Of a stretch of 64,000 bases of DNA, positions 9,274 to 19,719 are shown in pieces. A program made the position numbers and the translations under genes. Source of the stretch: Tritrichomonas foetus (Eukaryota; Parabasalia; Tritrichomonadida; Tritrichomonadidae); contig MLAK01000815.1 in the NCBI GenBank assembly GCA_001839685.1, positions 186,001 to 250,000 on the forward strand, written 5' to 3'. Below the pieces are notes generated by a model. It saw nothing but the letters and a program-made list of their open reading frames with translations. It was not told the DNA's origin and did not search any database. Each line of letters begins with the position of its first letter. Within the stretch, counting starts at the first letter, position 1.

Positions 9274-11030
9274 TGATGAAGAAAACAAAAACTTCCCAAT
9301 TTTTGAAATGAAAAGTGAATTTTTTGAAAAAGAAAAATAAATGACATAAAAATATCCATTTTGATTGAATCTTTCAATAGATCCATTTGATAAATCATCT
9401 AAAACAATGTGTTTGAGAAAAAACAGATGATTCTTACATCTAAATTATTGGCTTTTTTATATAATTTCAATTCTTCTTATGATTTCATCAAAGTCATCTC
9501 AGGAAATGCTTTTATTAACTTTGAATAATTATTTTGGAATCAATGTTGTATTACTCGCTGTTTTGGAATCGGAATAGACTTAAGAGTTAGCGCCTTTTCT
9601 TGAATTTCATTAAACTTATGGGACAATATTTTACAATATTCCGTGTTGCAATTCATCGTAGCTGAGTAACAATTTCAATCGAAAGTGATTGGAACAAAGC
9701 AGTAAATAGTTAATAAAGCGATGGAAAATAGATATTAGATAAAATTATGCATGAAAAGAAATAGATTGAATAGACTCTTTTGATGGGAAAAAATGTCTGA
9801 CATCATAAGAAAATGACTTTTATATGACAAAGATTTTGTAACACAATAAATTCAAGGAATAATTACCAATATGTATTTAAATTATGTCATCTGATTGGAT
9901 ATTTCAAAGAAATTCCTTTTTCCCACACACTCTGGTATTAATCTTCATGATAACAAAAGTATTTTTTTATATTGTAATTCAAAACAACAGATATTAAAAA
10001 TTTACACCTTTATACATCAAAGCTTTTCAGCGTAAACTGTGTCAAGTTACATCAAGAAAATAATATTATTGAAGTTAGAATTCATTTTTTGCCAATCCAC
10101 AAGATTCAAATAAAAAAATTATGGAGTGTAATTGATGAATATATAATTTGAAGGTAATTGCATAAATATCCAACGAAAATTATTAATTATCTAACTTAAG
10201 TTGCTAGCCAAAGACTATTTTCTGAAGATTTCGATCTGTAAAAAAAGATTAGGATCATGAGGATATGTTATTATCGAAAAACCTTAGCACAGACTGAATA
10301 ATCTTAAAACATTGACATTTTGATTCGAATGAGTAAAGTATTAGCACACCATAATGACTAATTCACTTGTTGGAGAATGCTTCAAGATTTGAATAAAAGT
10401 CTATTTATATTTGTTAAAAGGATGGAGGTACTGCCAAAAGATTCGATGCTTTTTTAATTAAAAAAGCAGAAGTGAAATTCGAATAACAATGATTTCCAAG
10501 GAGAAAATGATCATCTTGTTAGATGACTTTTATATTTCAAAAAACATGCAATACTGAACAACCAAATCTGTCATTAAATCATTGAAACGGTTTTTTCCTA
10601 AAAATATTTACACAATTCAGAAGATTAAATAGAAGTTTGAATATTCATATAGCACATAAACACTATAAAAGAAATCTAATTTATATAAAATTTAAACATT
10701 CAGAAAAAAAAATTGGTTCATCATGAAATCTCTGATTGAGAATAGGACATCACCCATTAAATTATTAGGAACATAACAATTTCTACATGTAAATATTCAG
10801 TAGCACAGAAAGAAGCGCTTCTAAATGTGATATTTTCAATCTTGTTCACAAATCACCAACAGTTTGATCAACTGATTCTGATTGTAAAATTCGTGTTAAC
10901 TTGTATAAATCGTTAAGATTAAGAAGTAATATACTTGTGAATAGAAAATGAATTTGAGTACTCAAATATTCATCTTTAATTTTGTTCTTCAACAGGTTAT
11001 TCATGCATTTTCTGGTAATCTTTGGGTAAA
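9274..11030. other. Long non-coding spacer
   Basis: About 1.75 kb of A+T-rich DNA with no frame I can support as a gene. A perfect 22-bp palindrome lies at 10447-10468. No tandem repeats or RNA genes are seen. Confidence 0.5.
10447..10468. repeat. Perfect 22-bp palindrome with AATT core
   Basis: GCTTTTTTAATTAAAAAAGC, extended by one further T/A pair outward, is perfectly self-complementary. A second AATT-centred palindrome of 20 bp is at 13763-13782. Confidence 0.75.
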
Positions 11031-11438
11031 AGTCTTAATCTACAGAGAAGCTATATTGAAGGTCTGTTTATTGGTTTCTCTTGGGCTTTGAAAAAAGATA
11101 ATACTGTGATATTTTTTCTTTGCTTTTTGTAAGAGAATTGTCCGAAATTGATAGGAAATCATTTAAAGCTTATCAGTCATAATGATGATGCCCTTGATAT
11201 GAACGAGGCGGATAAACATTTTGATTTTGAGGAAGTGATGTAACAATGCTTTGAAAAAATGAATGTCCTTTTCAATCAATTGAAATTATACATTCAAATT
11301 GATGAGGGAATTTATCGGAAGATATTGTTGTATCTTAATCAGAACATCAAATTTTATGGTATTGAAGTACGAGTCATTATTTCATCCTATTATGATGTTA
11401 TTTATTTCTACCAAATTTCGCAAAAATCGTTTTTTTGA
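11031..11438 (+). pseudogene. Possible gene relic, one frame with two stops
   Basis: One frame stays open over about 135 codons apart from two TAA codons, in DNA where a stop is expected roughly every 12 codons. It reads SLNLQRSYIEGLFIGFSWAL, then ENCPKLIGNHLKLISHNDDA, then QCFEKMNVLFNQLKLYI, and ends at TGA 11436-11438. The content is helical and protein-like rather than the Phe/Ile/Asn/Lys noise of true spacers, but no family is recognised and there is no start codon. Confidence 0.28.
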
Positions 11439-11827
11439 TTTTTGAAAAAAATTATTTCTTTATAAAGTCTTTATAAATGCATTCAAAGATGTTTCAACTA
11501 CGATTTGAAAATGAAGAATCAAAAATTCGAATCTTTTTTAATGAATTCGTAATAATTTTTTTTCTATTATGAAGTAATTAATTCAAATAAACTAATTACT
11601 TTACAATATTTCATGAAGAGTAAGACCATTGACGCTTTAGAAAGGCGTGAGATTCATATTTTTACCTCCACCATAATTCCAATAAAACATGAAATTGGAA
11701 AAACATGAAATTTCAAAGTTTGGCTGAAATATATTCATAGAGATGAAGCAATTGCAGAGAGAATTTGATGAAATTACATTCATATTTATGATAAATAAAA
11801 TTTCATTTCCAGGAATTTTGAAAAAGA
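11439..11827. other. Non-coding spacer
   Basis: About 390 bp of A+T-rich sequence downstream of the minus-strand winged-helix gene. Nothing supportable is seen in it. Confidence 0.5.
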
Positions 11828-12952
11828 TTAGAAAATATCAGCGATTGAAAGGTCTTCAAATTGCATTTCTAGTTGCTGTGTAATATGCTGATTCAGAAAA
11901 AGTTCCCACATGCTTCTTTTCTCTATATTATTTTCATTACTTCCATTGCCGGCACTCACAATATTTTTACTAGAATTCCCATCAGCTGCAGGTTTGTCAA
12001 AATAACAGTTATTTGATATTGAATTTAATGTAAAATCTGTGTTATAATGTGCAATATTGTTTCTATTATTGACATTATTACTTACACCATTACCTATACC
12101 ATTTGTATTATTTTTAATATTGTTCACATTCACATTCATGTTGGTGAGATTATTATTTGCATTCCAATAACTATTCATGTTGTTAATACTTTGGAAAGCG
12201 TTTAAACTATTTGATGTGTTTGCAATAGAACTAGAATTCAATTGGAATGGTAAATTTCCATTCGTGATACAATTAAAAGTATTGTTATTGTGAATTTTGA
12301 ATGAGTATGATTCATCAGATAACTTCACATTTTGGTTAACATCATCTAAGTTAACATTCGGAGAGCAATTCAAATTTGTTTGGCAAATATCATTACAATA
12401 GCCATAGTTTTGACAAATTCCGTTATTTTGAGTGGAATAAAAAGAACCATATGATGCCTGTGTCCCCTGTGATGCTAAATTGATGGCTGTTTCATTCAGA
12501 AATGAATTGTTTTCCTGAAAATGATTTTGTTGAGGCTGCTCAGCGTCTTTTTGAGTGTTTTTTGGAATATTTTGTGGCTGTTGAACAAAAGAGCAGAAGC
12601 TAAAGCAATTTCGCGCTTGAAGAATCGTTGTTGGAACTTTTTCCCACTTCTCCGTGTTGTAGCTGATGCTTTCGATGCCGAAAAACCTGGTTCGTTTGTC
12701 TATTCCGAATAATGGAACCTTGCGGATATATTTCGCTATACCGCACGTTTGTCCAAGAATAACACGCATATAGTCTTGACAGCGTACTCCAATTTCCATG
12801 TAGAGGGTTGGTTCATGACATCTCAACCATCTGAGAATCTCGCTGACCGCCATAGGTCTTCCTGCTTCGTAAAGGCAATCAAAAACTTTCTCTCGAGTCT
12901 TGGCAGAGAGCGTTGTCGCATTTTTCTTCCTTTCATGGCTAAGCGAAAGCAT
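11828..12952 (-). CDS. Winged-helix-like, Asn-rich probable DNA-binding protein
   Basis: A 374-residue protein. Residues about 18-100 look like a winged-helix domain: three helices (KTREKVFDCLYEAG, AVSEILRWLR, RCQDYMRVILGQ) followed by strand pairs in IAKYIRKVPLFGIDKRTRFFGIE. Residues about 130-340 are low-complexity, rich in Asn, Ser and Gln with many NNN runs, as in protist transcription factors, and the last 30 residues form an amphipathic segment with FEDLSIADIF. A nuclear regulatory role is inferred. It is not recognisably the IBP39 initiator-binding domain. The ATG at 12952 is preceded by an initiator-like TCACA 7 nt upstream. The nearest similar candidate in the window is the protein at 50425-51336. 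Confidence 0.72.
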   Translation of the reverse strand: MLSLSHERKKNATTLSAKTREKVFDCLYEAGRPMAVSEILRWLRCHEPTLYMEIGVRCQDYMRVILGQTCGIAKYIRKVPLFGIDKRTRFFGIESISYNTEKWEKVPTTILQARNCFSFCSFVQQPQNIPKNTQKDAEQPQQNHFQENNSFLNETAINLASQGTQASYGSFYSTQNNGICQNYGYCNDICQTNLNCSPNVNLDDVNQNVKLSDESYSFKIHNNNTFNCITNGNLPFQLNSSSIANTSNSLNAFQSINNMNSYWNANNNLTNMNVNVNNIKNNTNGIGNGVSNNVNNRNNIAHYNTDFTLNSISNNCYFDKPAADGNSSKNIVSAGNGSNENNIEKRSMWELFLNQHITQQLEMQFEDLSIADIF

Positions 12953-13472
12953 TTTATGTGAAATCGTGCGTGAATTGAACTATAAATTCAAACACATTCA
13001 AAATATTTGAATACCAAAAGAAAATTCATAGAAAATCCCCAAAAACATAGTGTGAAAAATAAATTGTTTCATATTCAAAATATTGTGAATCACCAGATGT
13101 ATACAAACTAACTAGATCTAGATGTAGAAGACTATTGAGAGATCTAAATGAATAATTGTTGATATTATTGTCATCTAAATATTATTTAATTGTAATCCTA
13201 TTAATAATATATAAATATTATAATTTAAAAATCAAGATACAGAGAAAACCAAATCCAAAAAAAAATTGTGAGAAAAAAATAAACCCCACAGAAATTTCTG
13301 AGAATTATTGAGATAAAAAGTGATTTTATAGCATTAATATCTTGATTATTTCTTATCATAAATCGTGCTTTTTATTATCATATGACCCTCCATCGAAAAT
13401 TATAATGTTTTCCAAAATACGAAAATGAAGTATAAAAAAAATATTAATAATTTTGATATAAATAAAAAAAAT
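12953..13472. other. Non-coding spacer
   Basis: About 500 bp with an initiator-like TCACA (minus, 12957-12961) serving the winged-helix gene; otherwise A+T-rich and featureless. Confidence 0.5.
12957..12961 (-). promoter_or_regulatory. Initiator-like element (TCACA) of the winged-helix gene
   Basis: On the minus strand TCACA ends close to the ATG at 12952, with its A 7 nt upstream, matching TCAYW. Confidence 0.45.
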
Positions 13473-13688
13473 TTAGGCATCAATGAGAAGATTACGAATG
13501 TTTTGCCATCTAAATGGCGAGTCATCAGAAAATTCACTTGGCATCGAGTCTGGAAAAAAACATATTGGATTCCATTTTTCTTGATTTGGTCTTTCAATCG
13601 TTGTATCTGTATCCCTGCTTGAGAATGTGCTGTTGAAGACTGCCAGTCTATTTTCTTCATATACTAAAATTTTATGACAGAAAAGATT
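13473..13688 (-). pseudogene. Orphan coding segment without a start codon
   Basis: On the minus strand one frame is open for 71 codons to a TAA at 13475-13473 and has clearly coding-like composition (about 40 percent G+C against far less outside). It contains ENRLAVFNSTFSSRDTDTTI and ends DDSPFRWQNIRNLLIDA. There is no Met in it, and a stop lies just upstream, so it is either the 3' fragment of a lost gene or a 3' exon. An overlapping frame from an ATG at 13660 begins MKKIDWQSSTAHSQ but soon becomes hydrophobic A+T-rich noise. No family is recognised. Confidence 0.38.
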
Positions 13689-13762
13689 TCAATACATTCT
13701 TATTTGTCAAATGGAAATTGAATTAATTCAACATCACTGAGTTAAAACTATCAAAATTTTCG

Positions 13763-13782
13763 CGATTTTTAATTAAAAATCG
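13763..13782. repeat. Perfect 20-bp palindrome CGATTTTTAATTAAAAATCG
   Basis: Self-complementary over its whole length, AATT-centred like the 22-bp palindrome at 10447. It lies about 75 bp 5' of the orphan minus-strand segment. Confidence 0.75.
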
Positions 13783-16331
13783 ATAGAAGAAGTGTAAATA
13801 GAATTATGGGAAGCAGTATTATAATCTTTGTGATTCTTGGAAAAAAAGCTTCTCACAATTTTTTTTTAGGCTTTCTCCAAAATCGCTCTTTTTTCGGTTT
13901 AATTGTTGCAAAATTTCAAAACTATGAATAAATATGGCTCATAACTATAAAAAATAGATTTAACAATTGACTGAAAGCTGTTCACCCGAAAACTGAAACA
14001 ATAGCTTCTTCAGAATCATTTTCGAAATATTTTTGAATTCGGCCATTTGCGAAGTTTGCGATAAGGGAAATTTTCGTCATTCTTTTAGCTATTTGGGTTT
14101 TGATTTTTGACTGATGGTATTAAGTAATACTGATGATAAGGATCATTTTAGTGATTTCGTACGTTAAGACTATTTAGTTTGTATACATCTTGAATCACCT
14201 CATTTGTTAGTCCACGATCATACAATGTTCTATAAAAAAGTCATTTCAAAAAAATAGCAAACCTCAGCATATGAATTTTCAGAACTATACTTGAAAGTGT
14301 TGAAAACATGTTTGATCAACAATTGTTTAGATTCCTCTATAAAACAAGAACTACAAGGAAAAAATGAAAACATTTCAAGATATTAGTTTGGGTAACTCAT
14401 GAAAAGTATTTCAATTTTTATATAATAAAAAAATATTAATTCAAAAATTAAAAATATGTTGAAATAAAATTGTTTATTATCGGAAATTTGAAAAGAAAGA
14501 TGATAAATCATATTTTATGTACTATTCAGAAAAAATATTGATTCAAAAGTATTTCATTCACAAAAAAAGATTTAATTCAAACAACTAGCGATTTCAAAAA
14601 TGAACAAGAATTACTTTTTGTGAAGATTGGCAACTTTTTAGAAGAGAATCAATGCCAAATCAAAATAATTCCTATGCAAATTTTTTGTTTATTTTGGATA
14701 TAATATTATAATCTTCACAAAAATATTTTTTTTGATAACCTGACTTTACATCACGACATTAGAAATTAAATAACTTGAATTAATAAGCTGTTTTTCGGGG
14801 AAAATTAGATAAATATGAAAAAAAATTATATTAATATTTGCCAATAACCACATATTTCTAAAATAGAGATTTTGATGATTTTTTAATGTAGAACAGTTTA
14901 TGATCACATTAAAATTAATTTTGAAAATTGAAACAGATTTTGATATCATGACTGAAGAAAAAAATACCGAGTAAAGAGGAGCAAATTGAATTTCAATTAA
15001 GAAATATCTGATGATTTATACGTTATTGAAATGAACTATCAACTGGTAAATTCAAAAAATTGAATTTTGAAAATAAAAAATCGAAAATTGACTCTGATAA
15101 TTGCATTTTCCCATGATAAAATGGAAATAATTAAAATAGTTACATGATAAATGATGAGCTATCGACAAAATTCGCAAAAAATGATGTATAAAATAATTTT
15201 CAAGAGAAAAAGTTTGATGTTATGGTTCTATTGTTGATGAATATTGTCATCATGAATCATTATTGATCATCTACGAATGAAAAATGTTTTGAAAAAAAGA
15301 TTTTTTTTGATTAGTTTTTTTTTCAGGAGAAATTAAAAGGTAAAACGTTCCAATTAATGAAATTGATCTGATTATTTATCAAATTTGTGAATATGGACAA
15401 GCATTTCGATAACTCAAACCAAAAATGAAAATTATTGATTTTTCGAGTAAAGTTGTTGTAGTTCATCAGCGATTGATTTGTACTTTAAAAACATATGATT
15501 TGTATATTGGTTTCACGAATAAGTTGATTTTTTTGATCAAAATTATATTCGAACATCTTTGATGAATGTTATGAATTTCCGTCGTATTAAAGAAGAGACA
15601 CCAAAAGCTAGAAAGGGGAAAAACTCATAATTATGAAAGATGAAAATATTTTTTTATCATCCTTTTCAATGGAAAATAATTTTCACAAAAAGTTATAATT
15701 ATTCAAACATTCTTATTCAATTTCGATCTGATGTAATGAGGCAAAAAAAAATTATATAATTTGGAAAAAATCTCGTGCAAATCATTTTTCTTTCTCTTTA
15801 GACTATCAAATTTGAAAATCTATTTATGGTGTCTTTCATCAAAAATTATCTTTTTTTTCTGCGTATTTTCATTAGGAAAAGATATTTACATGCTTATATT
15901 CTCTTTTCAGTATGAAGTTTCATATTTTATCCTCCTTTTTGAATGATGTCTTTTTTTCAATTACTTCTACTTTCTTTGAAAGCTAATCACTATACTTGCC
16001 AATCTTTCATAATTAAAATTTTTAGAAATGGAAATTTGACAATTTAAACATTTGTGATCAAAAAATTATCGAATAACAGTATTTTAAAAGATCCATCAAA
16101 GTAGAATATATAAATTCATGAATAAATATTATTCAATAATAACAAGATATAGGAGTCTGAAAATGCGATCAGCTTTGATAAACTTTCATTAAAGTTCGAC
16201 CGATTTTTTCAATTCAATAATGCCGATAAAAATAAATTCAAAATAGTAAATTTGAAACAACTCTTTTTACGCATTTACAAAACAAGTTTGTTCGAAAGTG
16301 CGACCAGCTTTACTGTGAACACTTTTCGTTA

Positions 16332-16351
16332 ATTTGGCCTTTCATTTGACC
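16332..16351 (-). promoter_or_regulatory. Candidate GGTCAAAT/GGCCAAAT dimer, reverse orientation
   Basis: Read on the minus strand this is GGTCAAATGAAAGGCCAAAT: two half-sites starting 12 bp apart. It lies about 50 bp past the stop of the SAXO4-like gene, so if functional it need not serve that gene. Confidence 0.35.
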
Positions 16352-16399
16352 TTAAATGTTCACCGTAAATCTGATTGAACTTTATTATCTTTGAATAAA

Positions 16400-17221
16400 T
16401 TAAAAAGGTCTTCGCCTCTGCGGCTGTGTGTAACATAGTTGGTTCACAGATATATACGGATTATCATTTGATTTTGCACTGAGGTATCCAACTGGATCTT
16501 TTCGCTTCATTTTTTCCACTTCACAATTTGCGAGTCTCATATGAGGAGATTCATGGCCTGGTCCAACTGATGAGTCATATCCTCTTTGGAAACCTGTTGG
16601 TTCCATTACAACAGTTGATGGAATTTCCGGTGATGTTTTAATATCATATTTTTTGAATGACTCTTGCTGTGTCGTAGTGTAATTACTGGCTGCTGAAGGT
16701 GAATTTGAAGGTGAATTAAAATCGTTATTTACGGTGGTAAAAGGTGCAAGAACTGGCTGACGTGTAAAGGGCGTGGCTGCTTTAAATGCGGTTTTGTTAA
16801 TTAATCGCAAGTTTTTGTAGTTAATATTGCTAGATTTTGAAGCAGCTGAATCATATACTTCCATATTTGTTGTTAAAAACTCTCCTTTGGCATCACACGG
16901 AGCAGTGGTGACTGGATTTTCACTCCAAAAGCCAGACCTTTGAACATTGGCCTTGACAATTGAAGCGCCAGATTTATCTCCGAAATCGTCAATATTTCTG
17001 TTCGGCTGGAAATTTGCACCAGCTGGTAAACTCCTAGACATGGTGCTATTTGCGGGAGATGTGTCTTGCGGACTTGGCGGTAAAGGAGGAAGTGGAGAAT
17101 CGATAGCATAAATGGAATTGGGGTGACGAGCAAAATTGCTTGTGTTTTTGGTAGCCATTACAGGCTTAGTGAAGTAAGTATTATACGTTGTCTGATACAT
17201 GTTTGGCATGATTCGCGCCAT
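16400..17221 (-). CDS. Ciliary microtubule protein, SAXO4/PPP1R32-like
   Basis: A 273-residue, proline- and serine-rich protein resembling the axonemal protein SAXO4 (PPP1R32). The resemblance rests on motifs in order: RSGFWSENP (95-103) followed by an APCD turn and FLTTNMEVY (115-123), EPTGFQRGYD (207-216), and a C-terminal DPVGYLSAKSNDNPYI (242-257). In the animal protein, remembered only approximately, equivalent segments are a GFxxNNP..PCD..FLTT.N block and a GRTLTSADPFY block. These proteins are thought to bind or stabilise ciliary microtubules, which would fit a flagellated cell. A proline cluster (PLPPLPPSP) lies at 43-51. The ATG at 17221 begins MARIMPNMYQTTY. It is divergent from the eL37 gene with a 490-bp shared 5' region. 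Confidence 0.55.
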   Translation of the reverse strand: MARIMPNMYQTTYNTYFTKPVMATKNTSNFARHPNSIYAIDSPLPPLPPSPQDTSPANSTMSRSLPAGANFQPNRNIDDFGDKSGASIVKANVQRSGFWSENPVTTAPCDAKGEFLTTNMEVYDSAASKSSNINYKNLRLINKTAFKAATPFTRQPVLAPFTTVNNDFNSPSNSPSAASNYTTTQQESFKKYDIKTSPEIPSTVVMEPTGFQRGYDSSVGPGHESPHMRLANCEVEKMKRKDPVGYLSAKSNDNPYISVNQLCYTQPQRRRPF

Positions 17222-17711
17222 TTTCGTTAATAAAAATTTAAATACTTATTTGGTCATATGCTATGTTAAAGAAACGGTTATCTGGTCTCAGAAAAAGAAT
17301 GAACGACCAAATAGTAACTCAAAATGTTCATTCTATAAATGGTCATATCTTTTTTAGTATGAGACATTACAACTGGATTTCTTCGGCTTTAGTCTCTTTA
17401 TATTACAAAAATTGTAGATTGTTTTCTTTTCTGAGATCTGTTTTTCGGATTTACATCAAGAAATGACTGAAATGACAAATTATTGGGAATCATATTTCAT
17501 GAAATACTCCTTCAATATAGTAACATGGTCTAAGAGTTTACACAAACTAGGAAAACACAAATTTTTTAGTGGAATTATTTGCAAAATCTAACATGAAGGT
17601 CAAAATTTCTGAATATCATTATCGTTCAATTTGTGAAAAATCTAATACACTTTTTGAATTTGAAACTTTTTGATAAGTTTGTGTCCAACGGTTTGGCCCA
17701 GCCTTTTCACC
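17222..17711. other. Divergent promoter region, SAXO4-like gene and eL37
   Basis: About 490 bp shared upstream DNA. The frame at 17263-17466 has no protein features. A weak initiator-like TCACC abuts the eL37 ATG (17707-17711). No other element is clear. Confidence 0.45.
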
Positions 17712-17960
17712 ATGGGTGCAGGTACTCCATCTTTCGGTCCACGCCACAACAAGTCACACACAGTTTGCCGCCGTTGCAACCACCGCTCATATCATATCCA
17801 AAAAGGAAAATGCGCTTTCTGCGGTTATCCAGACGCCAGCATGCGCCACTATGCATGGGGAAAGAAGGCCCATGCTAAGAGGACAGTCGGAACAGGCCGT
17901 ATGAGCCACTTGAAGTATTGCCTTAAGGCTCTCGCATCAACATACGCTCCAAAGAAGTAA
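17712..17960 (+). CDS. RPL37: Large-subunit ribosomal protein eL37 (L37e)
   Basis: An 82-residue ribosomal protein of the 60S subunit that binds near the peptide exit tunnel. It has the full family signature: SFGPRHNKSHTVCRRCNHRS, then SYHIQK, the paired zinc-binding Cys motifs C19-RR-C22 and C34-AF-C37, GYP after the second pair, and the basic GTGRMSHLK. The ATG at 17712 (MGAGTPSFG) is chosen because family members begin about eight residues before SFG; the frame is open 14 codons further upstream but that extension is unlike the family. The composition is much richer in G+C than the surroundings, as expected for a highly expressed gene. Confidence 0.96.
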   Translation: MGAGTPSFGPRHNKSHTVCRRCNHRSYHIQKGKCAFCGYPDASMRHYAWGKKAHAKRTVGTGRMSHLKYCLKALASTYAPKK

Positions 17961-18756
17961 ATGCATTATTTTTATTAATTCCGAATCTTTATCTTCGCCT
18001 TTTTTCATTCGTTATATTTTATCTCCTTTGTTTGAATGATGTTTTAAATACTTTTTAACTCGCATAGTTTCCGATATCACTGAAAATGCTGATTGGAACT
18101 GCCATCATTGATTAGATATCTAGGTATATTCTCCCTACATTTCTGGTGTCTTCTCGAGATGTGTTATCGACTGTAAATCAGAAAATTCCGATTTAGATAT
18201 TATTTTCTAAAAATGAAAAAATAGCAAACCTAGGTTAATAAACGGGCAACATGCTCAAATCAACCATAACTAAAATGATTTAATGTAAAATGATACTATC
18301 GGATATTATCCACATAAATCTACAAAGTTAGTATAAAATTGGCATAAAATTGAAATGAAATTCATATCATATATCATATATTGTATTAATTAATTTGAAA
18401 CTAATATCATCAACTTTAGTTTCCTTTAAATTGCAATTTCTTTAATAAATATTGAGATCACAGCTTGAATAGTTAGTAGATAAATCACTATCGTTATCTG
18501 GAAATTCAGCATTTGTAGGGCAGAGGTTTAATTGCGCAAACATTATGACAAGTTTAGTTGCAGCAACAACAATCAATGTGGTTGGTCTTTTTTAAACTTT
18601 TCACTATGTTCAAAATGTCGTAAACTTTTTGAGAGTTCTGGTATTTTTTTTTTTTCGGTCTAGTATATCGTCCTGTTCCACTCGTAATGACATTCATTAG
18701 TGTTATAAACAACATATTAAATGTTCACAAGGTTATTAAGAAGTGTTTAATGAAAT
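17961..18756. other. Non-coding spacer
   Basis: About 800 bp downstream of eL37, A+T-rich. No gene or RNA is seen. Confidence 0.5.
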
Positions 18757-19263
18757 CTACGCACCCAACAAAGATAGTCGACTATCTAAGCAATTATTTA
18801 TAATGATTCGATATTTCATATCACATGTCAAAGACATCAACAATAAATCGTTTTCAAAAGATTGATAATTGTTGATAAATATCAAAATATATTTATCGAA
18901 TTCAGTACTTTTAGGATGTAAATTCTTTTGTGTTTGTGCAAGTTTTCGAATCAAATCTTCTTTTCCCATCAATTTTCCTTTTTAGGGAATATAAAGCATT
19001 TGCCAATATCTTCATCAGTTACACCAAGTAATTTTGTTTTTTCATCCAATTTCTCAATTACAACTTTTCTTTCTCAAAATTTATATATTCTATGTGGCAC
19101 TACTTTTACTCTTTTTAGTTTTATAGAAACACTCCATATAATCATCATATTCAACTTCGATAACATAAGATCCATTAAAATTTTGGATATTGGCCCGATT
19201 TTTTCGATAAATAATTTGGTTTAATTTATATTCACTTTTCCATTCAAAAAGCTGGTCTGGCAC
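18757..19263 (-). pseudogene. Decayed gene of unknown family in three frame blocks
   Basis: On the minus strand three coding-like blocks follow each other in different frames. Block one, from about 19263, reads VPDQLFEWKSEYKLNQIIY and then YVIEVEYDDYMECFYKTKK and stops at TAG near 19090. Block two reads VVIEKLDEKTKLLGVTDED and then IGKCFIFPKK before TGA. Block three (ATG 18969) reads MGKEDLIRKLAQTQKN and ends LSLLGA at 18757. The residues look like one soluble protein broken by frameshifts and stops. Just upstream (to about 19310) a fourth scrap, IEYEDHRKIFIEK, resembles the IEVEYDDYMECFYK segment, so the lost protein may have had repeated modules. The family is not recognised. Confidence 0.45.
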
Positions 19264-19719
19264 TATTTTTCAATAAAAATTTTTCTGTGATCTTCATATT
19301 CAATCTATGATAATGGTGGATAATATCAACAATCTTGTTCGATACTATTCTGCGAATTGATTTTTGCATGAAAATTGATTTTTTATCATAAAATCAGTTA
19401 TTTGCTAAAATTATTTGAGAACCATCCTTAAAGAAAATATTTCAATGACAGGAATTGAAAATGTTCAAAAGGTACTTCATAGGAATATTCTATTGAGTTT
19501 TATATCAAAGAAAAAATTCAATTGCTTTATTTCTTGATCAAAGAAAAAAAGTAGTGATAAAAAAATACAACATTGAAATCATTTATTTCATCTAGAATTT
19601 CAGTGATCTCTATCAGAATTAACACGCTTTCATTCAATTTTGAAAGGAAATTCGTCCATAGAAAAGAGAGTTAGAAAAGATAATAATGATTCAAAATTGA
19701 ATAGACAAAGTTGAATTAC
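19264..19719. other. 5' region of adenylyl cyclase 1
   Basis: About 450 bp, A+T-rich. Contains the last scrap of the relic described at 18757-19263 and no other recognisable element; no TCAYW initiator is seen close to the ATG. Confidence 0.45.

Larger units (their letters stand above)
13689..16399. other. Long non-coding spacer
   Basis: About 2.7 kb, very A+T-rich, with many homopolymer runs. It holds the 20-bp palindrome at 13763-13782 and the reverse GGTCAAAT-type dimer at 16336-16351 next to the end of the SAXO4-like gene. Short frames at 14746-14949 and 15761-15946 are low-complexity and rejected. Confidence 0.5.

Noticed and set aside
11031..11438. Stop-codon reassignment (TAA read as sense)
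   Set aside because: All neighbouring genes end at ordinary TAA, TAG or TGA and none needs internal TAA readthrough.
13400..13660. 86-residue minus-strand frame starting MKKIDWQSS
   Set aside because: Its second half is Phe/Ile noise from T runs; the overlapping frame that ends at 13473 has better coding composition throughout.
14746..15946. Short frames at 14746-14949 and 15761-15946
   Set aside because: Composed almost only of Phe, Ile, Asn, Lys, Ser and Leu from homopolymer runs; no support as genes.
17633..17904. Alternative frames over the eL37 gene
   Set aside because: They overlap a fully conserved ribosomal protein in another frame and are shadows of its G+C-rich codons.
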